The notes: generated by a model from the letters alone, not told the origin. DNA of 64,000 nt from Pseudomonas sp. stari2 (GCF_040760005.1 NZ_CP099760.1:893001-957000), one strand, 5' to 3'. Positions 22,809 through 32,064 are shown, numbered from the stretch's first letter. Program-made: numbers and translations.

Positions 22809-23876
22809 ATGCTGGACTGGAAGAATCGCGCGGGCAGCGCGCCCGAACGTGCCGCCGAGCCGAAATCCGCCGCCCGCAGCTATGTGGGCGGCCTGTTGTT
22901 CAGCCGCGCGCTGGCCACGCTGGTTGGTATTTACCTGTTGGTGACCATCGCTCTGGGCTGGTACTGGAGCGAGGAACCGGCCCTGTTCCCTGTGGCGCAG
23001 AACGCCCAGCTGGCTGCCGAGAAGGAAGGCAAGCAGATGGTGGTCGGCTACACCACCGTCGAAACCCTCAAGACCGTCGCCGGTACCCTGCTGAACAAGC
23101 CGGGCGGCTACATTTCCAACGACCGCTTCCCGCCGGGCCTGTGGATGGACAACATGCCGAGCTGGGAATATGGCGTGCTGGTCCAGGTGCGCGACCTGAC
23201 CCGTGCCTTGCGCAAGGACTTCGCCCGCTCGCAGTCGCAATCGGCGGAAGACGCTGATCTGGCCAAGGCCGAACCACGCTTCAACTTCGACAACAAGAGC
23301 TGGATCCTGCCTTCCAGCGAGTCGGAATACCAGGAAGGCATCAACTCCCTGAGCCGTTATCAGGCACGTCTGTCTGACCCGACGCAAAAGAATGCGCTGT
23401 TCTACGCCCGCGCCGACAACCTGAACAACTGGCTGGGCGACGTCGGTACGCGTCTCGGTTCGCTGTCGCAACGACTGTCGGCCAGTGTCGGCCGCGTCAA
23501 ACTGAACACAGCGCTGAAAACCGAAGTCCCGGCTGTGGGTGAAGTGCCACAGGTTGACGAGGAAGTCGTCGAGACTCCATGGATGCAGATCGACAACGTG
23601 TTCTATGAAGCCCGTGGCCAGGCCTGGGCGCTGTCGCACCTGCTGCGTGCCATCGAAGTCGATTTCGCCGACGTGCTGGCGAAGAAGAACGCTACGGTCA
23701 GCGTGCGCCAGATCATTCGTGAACTGGAGGCTTCGCAGGAGCCGGTGTGGAGTCCGATGATCCTCAACGGCAGTGGCTTCGGGGTGCTGGCCAACCACTC
23801 GCTGGTGATGGCCAACTACATTTCCCGGGCCAACGCCGCCGTGATCGATCTTCGTCAACTGCTCAATCAGGGCTGA
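22809..23876 (+). CDS. DUF2333 family membrane-anchored protein
   Basis: The 355-residue protein has one N-terminal transmembrane helix (ALATLVGIYLLVTIALGWYW, about 33-52) after a short charged cytoplasmic segment. The rest is a large soluble domain predicted to face the periplasm. It matches the DUF2333 family (P. aeruginosa PA4842) in length and in motifs such as GGYISNDRFPPGLWMDNMPS and YARADNLNNWL. The function is unknown. AAGG lies 8 bases before the ATG. The NUDIX gene follows after three bases, so the two are almost certainly co-transcribed. Confidence 0.88.
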   Translation: MLDWKNRAGSAPERAAEPKSAARSYVGGLLFSRALATLVGIYLLVTIALGWYWSEEPALFPVAQNAQLAAEKEGKQMVVGYTTVETLKTVAGTLLNKPGGYISNDRFPPGLWMDNMPSWEYGVLVQVRDLTRALRKDFARSQSQSAEDADLAKAEPRFNFDNKSWILPSSESEYQEGINSLSRYQARLSDPTQKNALFYARADNLNNWLGDVGTRLGSLSQRLSASVGRVKLNTALKTEVPAVGEVPQVDEEVVETPWMQIDNVFYEARGQAWALSHLLRAIEVDFADVLAKKNATVSVRQIIRELEASQEPVWSPMILNGSGFGVLANHSLVMANYISRANAAVIDLRQLLNQG

Positions 23877-23879
23877 GTC

Positions 23880-24437
23880 ATGAGCGACAATGCCAGAGAG
23901 GCTGCCCACCGGGCGGCCTCGGATGCCGAACAGATCGCCTGGGTCGACGAGCAGGACAACCTGCTCGGCGCCCTGGTGCGCTCCGACTTGCGCGAGCGCG
24001 GGCTGATCGGGCGTGGCACCTACATCATGCTGTTCAACTCTGCCGGTGAACTCTGCGTGCATCGGCGGACCCTGAGCAAAGCCATTTATCCCGGCTACTG
24101 GGACGTGGCGGCAGGCGGCATGGTGCAGGCGAACGAGACCTACGCCGAGTCGGCGGCCCGTGAACTGGAAGAAGAACTGGGAGTGAGCGGCGTCGAGCTG
24201 ACGGCCCACGACCATTTCTACTTCGAGGACACCGGTAATCGACTGTGGTGTTCGGCGTTTTCGGCGGTGTGGGACGGGCCGTTGATCCTGCAACCGGAAG
24301 AGGTGCTCGAAGCACGCTTCATTCCGGTCGATCAGGTCATGCTGGAAATCGAGCAAAAGCCTTATTGCCCGGACTCTCTGGCCGCTCTGAAGCGCTATCT
24401 GAAGGCTCAGCAAAGCGGCGTCGCAAAGAACTCATAA
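23880..24437 (+). CDS. NUDIX hydrolase
   Basis: A 185-residue Nudix-fold hydrolase. The Nudix box is complete: GGMVQANETYAESAARELEE followed by ELGV, containing the metal-binding REXXEE core. Other parts resemble the YfcD/isopentenyl-diphosphate isomerase-like branch (VHRRTLSKAIYPGYWDVAAGG). Such enzymes cleave nucleoside diphosphates linked to another group; the substrate cannot be read from the sequence. It starts three bases after the DUF2333 stop and ends at a terminator. The same pair occurs in P. aeruginosa (PA4842-PA4841). Confidence 0.93.
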   Translation: MSDNAREAAHRAASDAEQIAWVDEQDNLLGALVRSDLRERGLIGRGTYIMLFNSAGELCVHRRTLSKAIYPGYWDVAAGGMVQANETYAESAARELEEELGVSGVELTAHDHFYFEDTGNRLWCSAFSAVWDGPLILQPEEVLEARFIPVDQVMLEIEQKPYCPDSLAALKRYLKAQQSGVAKNS

Positions 24438-24443
24438 AATGGC

Positions 24444-24473
24444 GCCGATTGGCACTTAGCAATCGGCGTTTTT
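24444..24473 (+). terminator. Intrinsic terminator after the NUDIX gene
   Basis: GCCGATTG and CAATCGGC form an 8-bp stem with an 8-base loop, followed by GTTTTT. It ends the DUF2333-NUDIX transcript. Confidence 0.85.
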
Positions 24474-24624
24474 GCCGTTACACTGCGCGACCTTTTCAAG
24501 CTGTACCGGCCTGCTTTACAGGAGCAACCGGAACAGTAGCGCTGCCCCTGCCTGAGTGGGGCTTCGCGGTCGATAGCCTTGCCCAAGGCTGCGATCAGTC
24601 TTTGTCCTCCCGAGAGGATTGCCG

Positions 24625-24996
24625 GTGGCCAAAAAAGCCGCATCCTTCGCCGCCCTGGGCGGCCTGGTATTTTCCACCGACGCAGGTCGTCATTGCCCGG
24701 AATGCAGTAAACCGGTGGACGCCTGTATCTGCAGACAAACCGTGATCCCGGCCGGCGACGGCATTGCCCGCGTGCGCCGCGAGAGCAAGGGCCGTGGCGG
24801 CAAGACGGTGACCACCATCACCGGCGTGCCCCTGGCCGAAGACGCACTCAAAGAGCTGGCGACGACGCTGAAGAAGCGTTGCGGCACCGGCGGTGCGTTG
24901 AAAGACGGGGTCATCGAGATCCAGGGCGATCATGTCGAGCTACTCTTGGCCGAGTTGATCAAGCACGGTTTCAAGGCGAAGAAGTCCGGCGGCTAG
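24625..24996 (+). CDS. SUI1/eIF1-like translation factor
   Basis: A 123-residue protein of the bacterial SUI1 (YciH) family, related to eukaryotic eIF1. The N-terminus has a probable zinc-binding cluster (CPECSKPVDACIC). The C-terminal SUI1 fold follows, with the basic RRESKGRGGKTVTTITGV and GTGGALKDGVIEIQGD motifs. Family members may influence start-codon selection, but the bacterial role is poorly defined. A GTG start at 24625 is chosen because GAGAGGA lies 6 bases upstream and VAKKA is the conserved start; a TTG at 24619 is less likely. It lies between the NUDIX gene and speA as in P. aeruginosa (PA4840). Confidence 0.92.
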   Translation: MAKKAASFAALGGLVFSTDAGRHCPECSKPVDACICRQTVIPAGDGIARVRRESKGRGGKTVTTITGVPLAEDALKELATTLKKRCGTGGALKDGVIEIQGDHVELLLAELIKHGFKAKKSGG

Positions 24997-25000
24997 CAGC

Positions 25001-25078
25001 CTCTGTGAAAACCACCAGCGGCTTGATCCGGCTCTGATTGTCATCAGTCCCGGCGTCGTCTCCATGGTTTTCACAGAG
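25001..25078. repeat. Long-loop perfect inverted repeat before speA
   Basis: CTCTGTGAAAACCA at 25001-25014 is repeated exactly in inverted form at 25065-25078, leaving a 50-base loop. It begins 4 bases after the sui1 stop and ends about 137 bases before speA. It could terminate sui1, form a structured leader, or be a protein-binding pair. There is no T-run. Confidence 0.6.
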
Positions 25079-25215
25079 CCTGTTCATGACCGGTTTCTAA
25101 ACTCAACGCTGTCAGCGCGGTCTACCGCCCCGCTGACGAACCGTCATTTTCACTCTTTAGACTGCGCCGGCCTGCAATCAGGCGACGCACTATGACTTCT
25201 TTATAGGGGACTTCG

Positions 25216-27129
25216 ATGTCCGTACGACGCACACGCAAAGACGATGGCAGCCAATGGACAGTTGCGGACAGCCGCAGTGTTTACGGGATTCGCCATTGGG
25301 GGGCCGGGTATTTCGCGATCAATGACGCCGGTCGCGTCGAAGTTCGTCCGAACGGTCCGAGCAGTTCACCGATCGACCTGTTCGAGCAAGTCGACCAGTT
25401 GCGCAAGAGTGGCTTGTCCTTGCCGTTGCTGGTGCGTTTCCCCGACATTCTGCAAGACCGCGTGCGTCAGCTGACCGGTGCTTTCGACTCGAACATCGAG
25501 CGACTGGAATACCAGAGCAAGTACACCGCGCTGTACCCGATCAAGGTCAACCAGCAAGAAGCGGTGATCGAAAACATCATCGCCACCCAGAACGTCTCCA
25601 TCGGTCTGGAAGCCGGCTCCAAGCCTGAGCTGCTGGCTGTGCTGGCGCTGGCGCCGAAGGGCGGCACCATCGTCTGCAACGGTTACAAGGATCGCGAGTT
25701 CATCCGTCTGGCGCTGATGGGCCAGAAGCTCGGCCACAACGTGTTCATCGTGATCGAGAAAGAATCCGAAGTCGGTCTGGTGATCGAAGAAGCCGCGTCG
25801 CTCAAGGTCAAGCCGCAGGTCGGCTTGCGTGTTCGTCTGTCGTCGCTGGCGTCGTCGAAGTGGGCGGACACCGGTGGCGAGAAATCCAAGTTCGGCCTGT
25901 CGGCGGCACAACTGCTGTCGGTGGTGGAGCGTTTCCGCGCGGCCGGCCTGGATCAGGGCATCCGTCTGCTGCACTTCCATATGGGTTCGCAGATCGCCAA
26001 TCTGGCCGACTACCAGCACGGCTTCAAGGAAGCGATTCGATACTACGGCGAGTTGCGCAATCTGGGTCTGCCGGTCGATCACATCGACGTCGGTGGCGGT
26101 CTGGGTGTCGACTACGACGGTACCCACTCGCGCAACGCCAGTTCGATCAACTACGACATGGACGACTACGCCGGTGTCGTGGTCGGCATGCTCAAGGAAT
26201 TCTGCGATGCGCAGAGCCTGCCGCATCCGCACATCTTCTCCGAAAGCGGCCGTTCGCTGACCGCTCACCATGCGATGCTGGTGGTGCAGGTGACCGACGT
26301 CGAGAAACACAACGACGACGTGCCGCAGATCGAGAACAAGGAGTCGCTGCCGGAAACCGTGCAATGGCTGGTTGATCTGCTCGGCCCGACCGACATCGAA
26401 ATGGTCACGGAAACCTACTGGCGCGCCACTCACTACATGAGCGACGTGGCCGCTCAGTACGCCGACGGCAAACTGACCCTGGCCGAGAAAGCCCTGGCCG
26501 AGCAGTGCTACTTCGCTGTGTGCCGTCGCCTGCACAATTCGCTGAAGGCGCGTCAGCGTTCGCATCGTCAGGTGCTGGACGAACTCAACGACAAGCTGGC
26601 CGACAAGTACATCTGCAACTTCTCGGTGTTCCAGAGCCTGCCGGACACCTGGGCCATCGATCAGGTGCTGCCGATCATCCCGCTGCATCGTCTCGATGAA
26701 GAGCCGCTGCGCCGCGCGGTGCTGCAAGACCTGACCTGCGACTCCGACGGCAAGATCAACCAATATGTCGACGAGCAGAGCATCGAAACCAGCCTGCCGG
26801 TACACGGGCTGAACGAGGGTGAAGATTACTTGCTGGGCGTGTTCCTGGTCGGCGCGTATCAGGAAATCCTCGGCGACATGCACAACCTGTTCGGTGACAC
26901 CGACTCGGTGAACATCTATCAGAACGCCGACGGCAGCGTGTATCACGCCGGGATCGAGACCCACGACACCATCGAAGACATGCTGCGCTACGTGCACCTG
27001 TCGCCGGAAGAGCTGATGACCCACTACCGCGACAAGTGCGCCAGTGCCCGCATCAGCGCCAGCGAGCGCACCCAGTTCCTCGATGCATTGCGCCTGGGGC
27101 TGACCCGTTCCTCGTACCTGTCTTCCTGA
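25216..27129 (+). CDS. speA: Biosynthetic arginine decarboxylase
   Basis: SpeA converts arginine to agmatine, a route to putrescine and spermidine. The protein has 637 residues, the expected length. The PLP barrel includes the Schiff-base region [35 protein letters not shown] for phosphate binding, and the C-terminal catalytic and substrate segment [12 protein letters not shown]. An AGGGGA ribosome site lies 5 bases before the ATG. It is a stand-alone gene with an upstream gap of 219 bases that includes a long inverted repeat, and a hairpin follows it. It matches PA4839. Confidence 0.98.
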   Translation: MSVRRTRKDDGSQWTVADSRSVYGIRHWGAGYFAINDAGRVEVRPNGPSSSPIDLFEQVDQLRKSGLSLPLLVRFPDILQDRVRQLTGAFDSNIERLEYQSKYTALYPIKVNQQEAVIENIIATQNVSIGLEAGSKPELLAVLALAPKGGTIVCNGYKDREFIRLALMGQKLGHNVFIVIEKESEVGLVIEEAASLKVKPQVGLRVRLSSLASSKWADTGGEKSKFGLSAAQLLSVVERFRAAGLDQGIRLLHFHMGSQIANLADYQHGFKEAIRYYGELRNLGLPVDHIDVGGGLGVDYDGTHSRNASSINYDMDDYAGVVVGMLKEFCDAQSLPHPHIFSESGRSLTAHHAMLVVQVTDVEKHNDDVPQIENKESLPETVQWLVDLLGPTDIEMVTETYWRATHYMSDVAAQYADGKLTLAEKALAEQCYFAVCRRLHNSLKARQRSHRQVLDELNDKLADKYICNFSVFQSLPDTWAIDQVLPIIPLHRLDEEPLRRAVLQDLTCDSDGKINQYVDEQSIETSLPVHGLNEGEDYLLGVFLVGAYQEILGDMHNLFGDTDSVNIYQNADGSVYHAGIETHDTIEDMLRYVHLSPEELMTHYRDKCASARISASERTQFLDALRLGLTRSSYLSS

Positions 27130-27155
27130 CGTCAGGTTCCGAATCCATCAGGTTG

Positions 27156-27190
27156 TCTGAAATTGTTCCGCACGCAGCGGAAGTTTCAGA
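27156..27190 (+). terminator. Hairpin after speA
   Basis: TCTGAAA...TTCCGC pairs with GCGGAA...TTTCAGA around a 5-base loop, with a small internal loop. It begins 26 bases after the speA stop and lacks a clear T-run. A weak or Rho-assisted terminator is the likely role. The rest of the gap to vgrG is AT-richer than its surroundings. Confidence 0.5.
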
Positions 27191-27362
27191 TGACTTGATG
27201 AGACTTCTCTCTTTTCTGCTTGCGAATTGCCCTTCATCCACCCGAGAAAAGTGATGTTGTCTGCTTTTCGCGTAGGCTATTTCCTAATTTGTACTTCGGC
27301 TCTCTACTCGGCCATGGCTCTCGGCGAGAATCCCCGGCCGCCCCTCCTGTAGAGAATCGCTC

Positions 27363-28706
27363 ATGTTCGATCCAGCCGACGAGTCGTCGTTTCGCCTCGA
27401 TGTCGCGGGGCTGTCCGCCCCGCTCGAAGTCCTGGCCTTTACTGGTTGTGAGGCGATCAGCGAGCCTTTTGCGTTCGAAATCGATCTGTTGATCGACGAT
27501 CCTCATCTCGACCTTGGCGGCCTTCTGTACCGCTCGGCACGCCTGTGCTTCGGGCCCTCGGGCAATGGCGTGCACGGGCAGTTGCAGGGTCTCGTCCAGC
27601 ACGAACATGGCCACGGCGCCAGGTTGTGCCGGGCGCGCATGGGCCCGAAGCTGAGTTGTCTGGGCCTGCGCCATAGCCAGCGAATCTTCAGTGGCCGGTC
27701 GGTGCCGCAGATCCTCGATCAGGTGCTCAGGGAGCACGGCATCAGTGGCCACCAGCGCCGGTTCGAATTACAGGCCAACCATCCGTCTCGGGCCTTCTGT
27801 ACCCAATACGGCGAAACAGATCTGCAACTGGTGCAGCGCTTGTGTGCGCAGTCGCGAATTCACTATCACTTCGAGCATGGGCACGAGAACCATTGCCTGG
27901 TGTTCGGTGACGATCCGGCATTGCTGCCGCAAACGGGGAAAGTGAGTTTCGCGGCTGAGGGGCGTGCGCCGGCGGTGCGCCGCTGGCTGATGCGGGAGCA
28001 GGCCCGAGGACCCGGTGAATACACCCTGCGGGTCCAAACGGCGCAGGGCCATTCCGATGTACCAACCCTGCGTTGTGGTCGATGGTTGAGTGTGTCCCCG
28101 CGGCCGTTTGCAGGGTGCGACAGAGAATGGTTGCTGACCCGAGTCGAACACCGCGCCGATCAGACGCTGGACCCCTCATACAGCAACCGGCTCTGTGCCG
28201 CCGACCACTGGCAGGCGTGTGAGTCGGTGGTCGAACGTTCGGCGTTGCGCATGGGCAGTCTGCAACGGGCCTGGGTCGTAACCGTCGATGAACCGCGTCC
28301 TGATCGGTCGCGGCCGGTCGCGGTCCAGTTCGACTGGCTTTATCAGGGCGAGGGTGCAAAACCCAGCCACTGCTGGCTGCCTCTGGCCCCCGCGTTGGCG
28401 GATACGGGGCTGACGTTATTGCGTGAAGGTGTCGAAGTGGTGGTGAGCTTTCTCGAAGGCGATCCCGAGCAACCGGTGATCAGCGGCGTTCTGCAGCCCC
28501 CGGTAACTGTCGAGAGCCATGAGGATGACAATCCGCCAGCGCTGCCCGACTCTCTTGAGAGTGAAGGCCTGGCACCATGGTTGAGTACGCGCGAGCCTTT
28601 GATGCTGTTGTGTCTGATGCCGGGAGGCGGCAGTTATCGACACTGTCGGGAGTCGGTATGCAGTTGTCGACTGGTCGCCAGGCTCAACTCTGGCGATGGG
28701 CGATGA
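27363..28706 (+). CDS. Compact type VI secretion VgrG-like spike protein
   Basis: VgrG trimers tip the type VI secretion tube and carry effectors. This one has 447 residues against about 600-700 for common VgrGs. The gp27-like N-terminus is recognisable (FRLDVAGLSAPLEVLAFTGCEAISEPFAFEIDL is the usual opening; later QYGETDLQLVQRLCAQSRIHYHFE). The gp5-like part ends EVVVSFLEGDPEQPVISGVL. The middle segment that usually contains the DYDF and YDYPG motifs is missing. No beta-helix follows the OB fold; instead there is a Cys-containing tail (HCRESVCSCRLV). Its stop overlaps the DUF4123 start as ATGA. It is an orphan: no other type VI structural gene is in the window. Confidence 0.8.
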   Translation: MFDPADESSFRLDVAGLSAPLEVLAFTGCEAISEPFAFEIDLLIDDPHLDLGGLLYRSARLCFGPSGNGVHGQLQGLVQHEHGHGARLCRARMGPKLSCLGLRHSQRIFSGRSVPQILDQVLREHGISGHQRRFELQANHPSRAFCTQYGETDLQLVQRLCAQSRIHYHFEHGHENHCLVFGDDPALLPQTGKVSFAAEGRAPAVRRWLMREQARGPGEYTLRVQTAQGHSDVPTLRCGRWLSVSPRPFAGCDREWLLTRVEHRADQTLDPSYSNRLCAADHWQACESVVERSALRMGSLQRAWVVTVDEPRPDRSRPVAVQFDWLYQGEGAKPSHCWLPLAPALADTGLTLLREGVEVVVSFLEGDPEQPVISGVLQPPVTVESHEDDNPPALPDSLESEGLAPWLSTREPLMLLCLMPGGGSYRHCRESVCSCRLVARLNSGDGR

Positions 28707-29497
28707 GCGGCAGGGTGTCGGGACAGAGTGCACAGTGGCTTTTGCTGGATGTCGCGCATGCACCGCAGGCGTTGAGCGTATTACGTCAAGGGTTCGCGGG
28801 TGTGCCGTGCCTGAAGTTGTTTGATGGCACGGAGTTCCAGCCTGTTTGCGAGCAGGGACCGTTGTTGGTTGATCTGCGCGATTGCCCGGTGCTATCGGCG
28901 TTGTGTCACACCGACCCGCAGACCTGGTGCGGGTTGCTGCTGGGCAGCGATGCCACGGCCGAATCGCTGCGTGAACATTTGCAACGGATGCTGACGGTTT
29001 CTATTGGCCTGAATCATCGTGCGCTGCTCAATTACTACGACCGGCAGACCGCCAGCTACTTTTTCGACGCCTGCGATGCCCGACAGTTGAGTCGCTGGCT
29101 CGGGCCGATCAGTTGGCTGCGCTGGTTCGGCGGTACCTGGGCCGACCGGGCGAGCGGCAGCCTGGGCTGGCAACAACTGCGAAATCCGGGGCTGGATGTC
29201 GAGCCTCTGAAGATCGAACAGGCACTGACCCGTCATCAACGCGAGCGCCTGCATCGCTGCCTGCTGGAGCAACATATCTGGCGCTGGAGTCAATCGACGG
29301 GAACCGATTACCGCACATTGTCCTCCCACGTTGAACAGGGCCTGACATTGGGTTTCAGCGAGCGGGCCGTGCTGGACGACTGGCTGTGGCTACGCTTGCT
29401 GCATCCGCGTGCAGAACTGGTGCAACCGCCACAAGGATTGACCCAGCAAGAGCGGCTCGATCATCTGCGACGCCGCTGGCAGAACAACCCACCCTGA
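28703..29497 (+). CDS. DUF4123 protein, type VI effector adaptor
   Basis: DUF4123 (Tap/TEC) proteins are chaperones that load an effector onto its VgrG. The protein has 264 residues. The DUF4123 region runs from about 13 to 140: WLLLDVAHAP, PCLKLFDGTEF, GPLLVDL, LREHLQRMLTV, then NYYDRQTASYFFDAC and LGPISWLRWF, all family landmarks. The C-terminal half is helical and should bind a partner. The start at 28703 is preferred to the longer frame from 28577 because it overlaps the vgrG stop by ATGA and begins close to the domain. No typical effector or PAAR gene follows; the next gene is a lipoprotein hydrolase. Confidence 0.83.
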   Translation: MSGRVSGQSAQWLLLDVAHAPQALSVLRQGFAGVPCLKLFDGTEFQPVCEQGPLLVDLRDCPVLSALCHTDPQTWCGLLLGSDATAESLREHLQRMLTVSIGLNHRALLNYYDRQTASYFFDACDARQLSRWLGPISWLRWFGGTWADRASGSLGWQQLRNPGLDVEPLKIEQALTRHQRERLHRCLLEQHIWRWSQSTGTDYRTLSSHVEQGLTLGFSERAVLDDWLWLRLLHPRAELVQPPQGLTQQERLDHLRRRWQNNPP

Positions 29498-29514
29498 CAC
29501 GAGGTTTCGCGCGC

Positions 29515-30390
29515 ATGGCCCACTCTTTACGGCACTGGTTTTGCGCGATCCCCGCTGGTTTTCTGCTGTTGGTGCTCAGTGGTTGTTCGCCGCTGAAAAT
29601 GCTCAATGGCCTGACCCCTGAGAACAGCTACGTCAAAACCGCAGACATCGCCTACGGAGAGGATCCGCGTCAGAAGCTCGATGTCTACGTGCCGCGTCAT
29701 CTGCTCGAAGACGCCCCGGTGGTGGTGTTTTTCTATGGTGGCAGCTGGAACAGTGGCGACCGTGGAGATTACCGGTTTGTCGGCGAGGCGCTGGCCTCCC
29801 GGGGCATCGTGACGGTGGTGGCGGACTATCGCTTGTACCCGCAGGTTCGTTACCCACTGTTTCTTGAGGACGGAGCCCGTGCCGTCGGATGGACCAAGGC
29901 CCATATCCAGGAGTACTCCGGCAACCCCCGGCGGCTGTACCTGATGGGACACAGTTCCGGGGCGTATAACGCGTCGATGCTGGCGCTGGACCCGCGCCTG
30001 TTGGGCGCGGTCGGGATGTCGCCGGCAGACCTGAGCGGCTGGATCGGTCTGGCCGGCCCTTACGATTTTCTGCCGATCAAAAATCCCGAGGTACGCCCGG
30101 TGTTCTTCTGGCCGGACTCACCGCCGCAATCGCAGCCGATCCGGCATGTCAGCCCCGAAGCACCACCGGCACTGCTGATAGCCGCGAGCCGGGACAGTCT
30201 GGTCGATCCGACCCGCAATACCGGCGGGCTGGCGCGAACGCTGCGCGAGGCCGGCGTGCCGGTGCAGGATTTTTACTATGCCCGGCCCAACCACGCGACG
30301 CTGGTAGCAACCCTGTCGCGGCCATTGAGGTGGCTGTCGCCGGTACTGGATCAGGTTGTCGGTTTTATCCGGGACACGCCGTCTCAGTGA
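29515..30390 (+). CDS. Lipoprotein alpha/beta hydrolase (esterase-like)
   Basis: A 291-residue protein with a signal peptide ending in a lipobox (LLLVLSGC), so it should be lipid-anchored in the cell envelope. The hydrolase fold shows an oxyanion loop FFYGGSWNSGD, the nucleophile elbow GHSSGA, an acid region (SRDSLVDPTRN) and a catalytic His (RPNHATLV), as in BD-FAE/HSL-type esterases. The substrate is unknown. It follows the DUF4123 gene after 17 bases and may share its transcript. The lipobox argues against being a type VI cargo, because it would be retained in the producer. Its end overlaps the convergent MATE gene by 7 bases. Confidence 0.85.
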   Translation: MAHSLRHWFCAIPAGFLLLVLSGCSPLKMLNGLTPENSYVKTADIAYGEDPRQKLDVYVPRHLLEDAPVVVFFYGGSWNSGDRGDYRFVGEALASRGIVTVVADYRLYPQVRYPLFLEDGARAVGWTKAHIQEYSGNPRRLYLMGHSSGAYNASMLALDPRLLGAVGMSPADLSGWIGLAGPYDFLPIKNPEVRPVFFWPDSPPQSQPIRHVSPEAPPALLIAASRDSLVDPTRNTGGLARTLREAGVPVQDFYYARPNHATLVATLSRPLRWLSPVLDQVVGFIRDTPSQ

Positions 30391-31733
30391 GCGGCACCGG
30401 TAAACCAGCCGTCGTTGCACCGCAGTCGCCACGCCAGTGTGCCGAGGGTCAGGCTGCGCAGCACCATGAACAGCAGGAATGAAATCCACAGGCCGTGATT
30501 GCCCAGTGCACTTAACGCCCAGGCGAACGGCAGCAGCAGAGCGACCGTCAGCAGCATGCCGTTGCGCATTTCCCGGGCGCGGGTGGCGCCGATGAACAGA
30601 CCGTCGAGCAAGTAGCTCCAGACCGCAATCAACGGCAGGACGGCGAGGTAAGGCAGATAGATGAACGCGGTCTCGCGCACGCTCTGGATATCGGTCTGCA
30701 TCTCGATGAACAGGTGCCCGGCAAAAAGGAACAGCGCGGCGAAACCCAGACTCGCGAGCAGCGACCAGCCTCCGGCCACCACCAGCGAACGTCGCAACGC
30801 GAGGCGGTCACGGGCACCGATGGCATGACCGCACAAGGCTTCGACCGCGTGGGCCAGTCCGTCCAGCGCATGGGCGGTCAGCAGCAGGCCGTTGAGCAGC
30901 AGCGCGTTGGCTGCGACCGTGGCATCACCCAGCCGTGCGCCTTGTACGGTGATCAGGAAAAACACCGACTGCAGCGCCAGGCTGCGGATGAAGATGTCGC
31001 GGTTGACCCCCAGCAGCGGTCGCCAGCTCTGCCACAGCCTCAATGCCGCCCAGACGATATGCCCGGGATAGGCGCGCAAGGCCTTGCGGGTCAGCGCCAG
31101 GCCAAGCAGGGCGCCGCTCCATTCGGCGATCACCGAGGCCCGGGCCGAACCGACCACGCCCCAGTCCAGGCCGATGACGAACCACAGGTTCAGCACGATG
31201 TTGATCAGGTTGGTCGTCAGCAAAATCGCCAGCGGTGCCCGGGCGTTCTGGGTGCCGAGGAACCAGCCGACCAGTGCATAACTGGCCAGGGCCGCCGGCA
31301 ACCCGAACAGGCGTGTGTGGAAGAAGTCGCGGGTCAGTTGATTGAGCTCCGGCGACGGCTGCATGAAGTGCAGGGCGACCCCGCTCAGCGGCACGCCCAC
31401 AGCACCCAGCAGCAGTGCCAGTCCCATGGCCAGCAACAGGCCTTGCAGCAGGATCTGCCGCAGCGCCGCACCATCGCTGCGCCCGGCAGCCTGTGCGGCG
31501 AACCCGGTGGTACCCATGCGCAGAAAACCCATGGCCCAGGCCAGAAAGGTGTAAAGGCTGGCCCCGACCGCCACCGCGCCCAACTGATGGGCGTGGGGCA
31601 GGTGACCGATGACGGTGCTGTCGACCAGCGCCACCAGCGGAACGGAAATGTTCGAAAGGATCATGGGGGCGGCGAGGGCCCAGACCCGGCGATGGGTCGG
31701 ACGGTCGCGCCAGTCGGCGGTCAGGTTGGACAT
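30384..31733 (-). CDS. MATE family efflux transporter (DinF-like)
   Basis: A 449-residue inner-membrane protein with about twelve hydrophobic helices in two halves, the MATE layout. The N-terminal half has LAAPMILSNISVPLVALVDS and GFLRMGTTGFAAQAAG, and the second half has QSVFFLITVQGARLGDATVAANALL, landmarks of the DinF branch. Such proteins export cationic compounds using Na+ or H+ gradients. The substrate is not known here. The gene is convergent with the hydrolase (7-base overlap) and is followed upstream by the small membrane protein gene on the same strand. Confidence 0.92.
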   Translation of the reverse strand: MSNLTADWRDRPTHRRVWALAAPMILSNISVPLVALVDSTVIGHLPHAHQLGAVAVGASLYTFLAWAMGFLRMGTTGFAAQAAGRSDGAALRQILLQGLLLAMGLALLLGAVGVPLSGVALHFMQPSPELNQLTRDFFHTRLFGLPAALASYALVGWFLGTQNARAPLAILLTTNLINIVLNLWFVIGLDWGVVGSARASVIAEWSGALLGLALTRKALRAYPGHIVWAALRLWQSWRPLLGVNRDIFIRSLALQSVFFLITVQGARLGDATVAANALLLNGLLLTAHALDGLAHAVEALCGHAIGARDRLALRRSLVVAGGWSLLASLGFAALFLFAGHLFIEMQTDIQSVRETAFIYLPYLAVLPLIAVWSYLLDGLFIGATRAREMRNGMLLTVALLLPFAWALSALGNHGLWISFLLFMVLRSLTLGTLAWRLRCNDGWFTGAAH

Positions 31734-31770
31734 GCGGGCTCCTTGGGGAGCGGCATTGTAGCGGGTGGGG

Positions 31771-32064
31771 TCAGTGAATGATCCAGCTCAGCAGCCACAA
31801 CCCCAGCAGCAACCAGATGATTCCGGCAATGATCGACGCATTCATGAACGCGCGTATCGCCGACCACAGCAGCATCAACCCGACGATCAGCGCGATGATG
31901 CTGATGATCGAAGTGTCCATGCCCAGGGCCTTCGCCAGCCCGTCGACGAAGTTGCCGCCGGCATTGCCCAAGATGTTGAACAGGCCGCTCAGGCCGTCGA
32001 CGATGAAGCGGATGATCGAGCCGAGCGCCTGGCCCAACCATTCGAAAAAGCTTTCTACCTGCAT
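31771..32064 (-). CDS. Small hydrophobic membrane protein
   Basis: A 97-residue protein of no recognised family. An amphipathic N-terminal half (ESFFEWLGQALGSIIRFIVD) is followed by two hydrophobic segments separated by a short loop (SIISIIALIVGLMLLWSAI and ASIIAGIIWLLLGLWLLSWI). The ATG at 32064 has AGGA 8 bases upstream and is preferred over an open frame reaching 32127. It lies 37 bases before the MATE gene on the same strand, so the two may be co-transcribed. Real coding is supported by the ribosome site and the clean membrane pattern; no function can be stated. Confidence 0.72.
   Translation of the reverse strand: MQVESFFEWLGQALGSIIRFIVDGLSGLFNILGNAGGNFVDGLAKALGMDTSIISIIALIVGLMLLWSAIRAFMNASIIAGIIWLLLGLWLLSWIIH

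Noticed and set aside
22728..24413. A 561-codon open frame opposite the DUF2333 and NUDIX genes
   Set aside because: It spans two real genes and their boundary, with no ribosome site or motif of its own.
25366..27024. A 552-codon open frame opposite speA
   Set aside because: speA is unmistakable; the antisense product is His/Gln/Val-rich without domains.
28577..28702. Longer start for the DUF4123 gene, or a frameshift joining it to vgrG
   Set aside because: The ATGA overlap at 28703-28706 is a normal coupled start, and the vgrG tail has its own conserved-looking Cys motif, so a frameshift is not needed.
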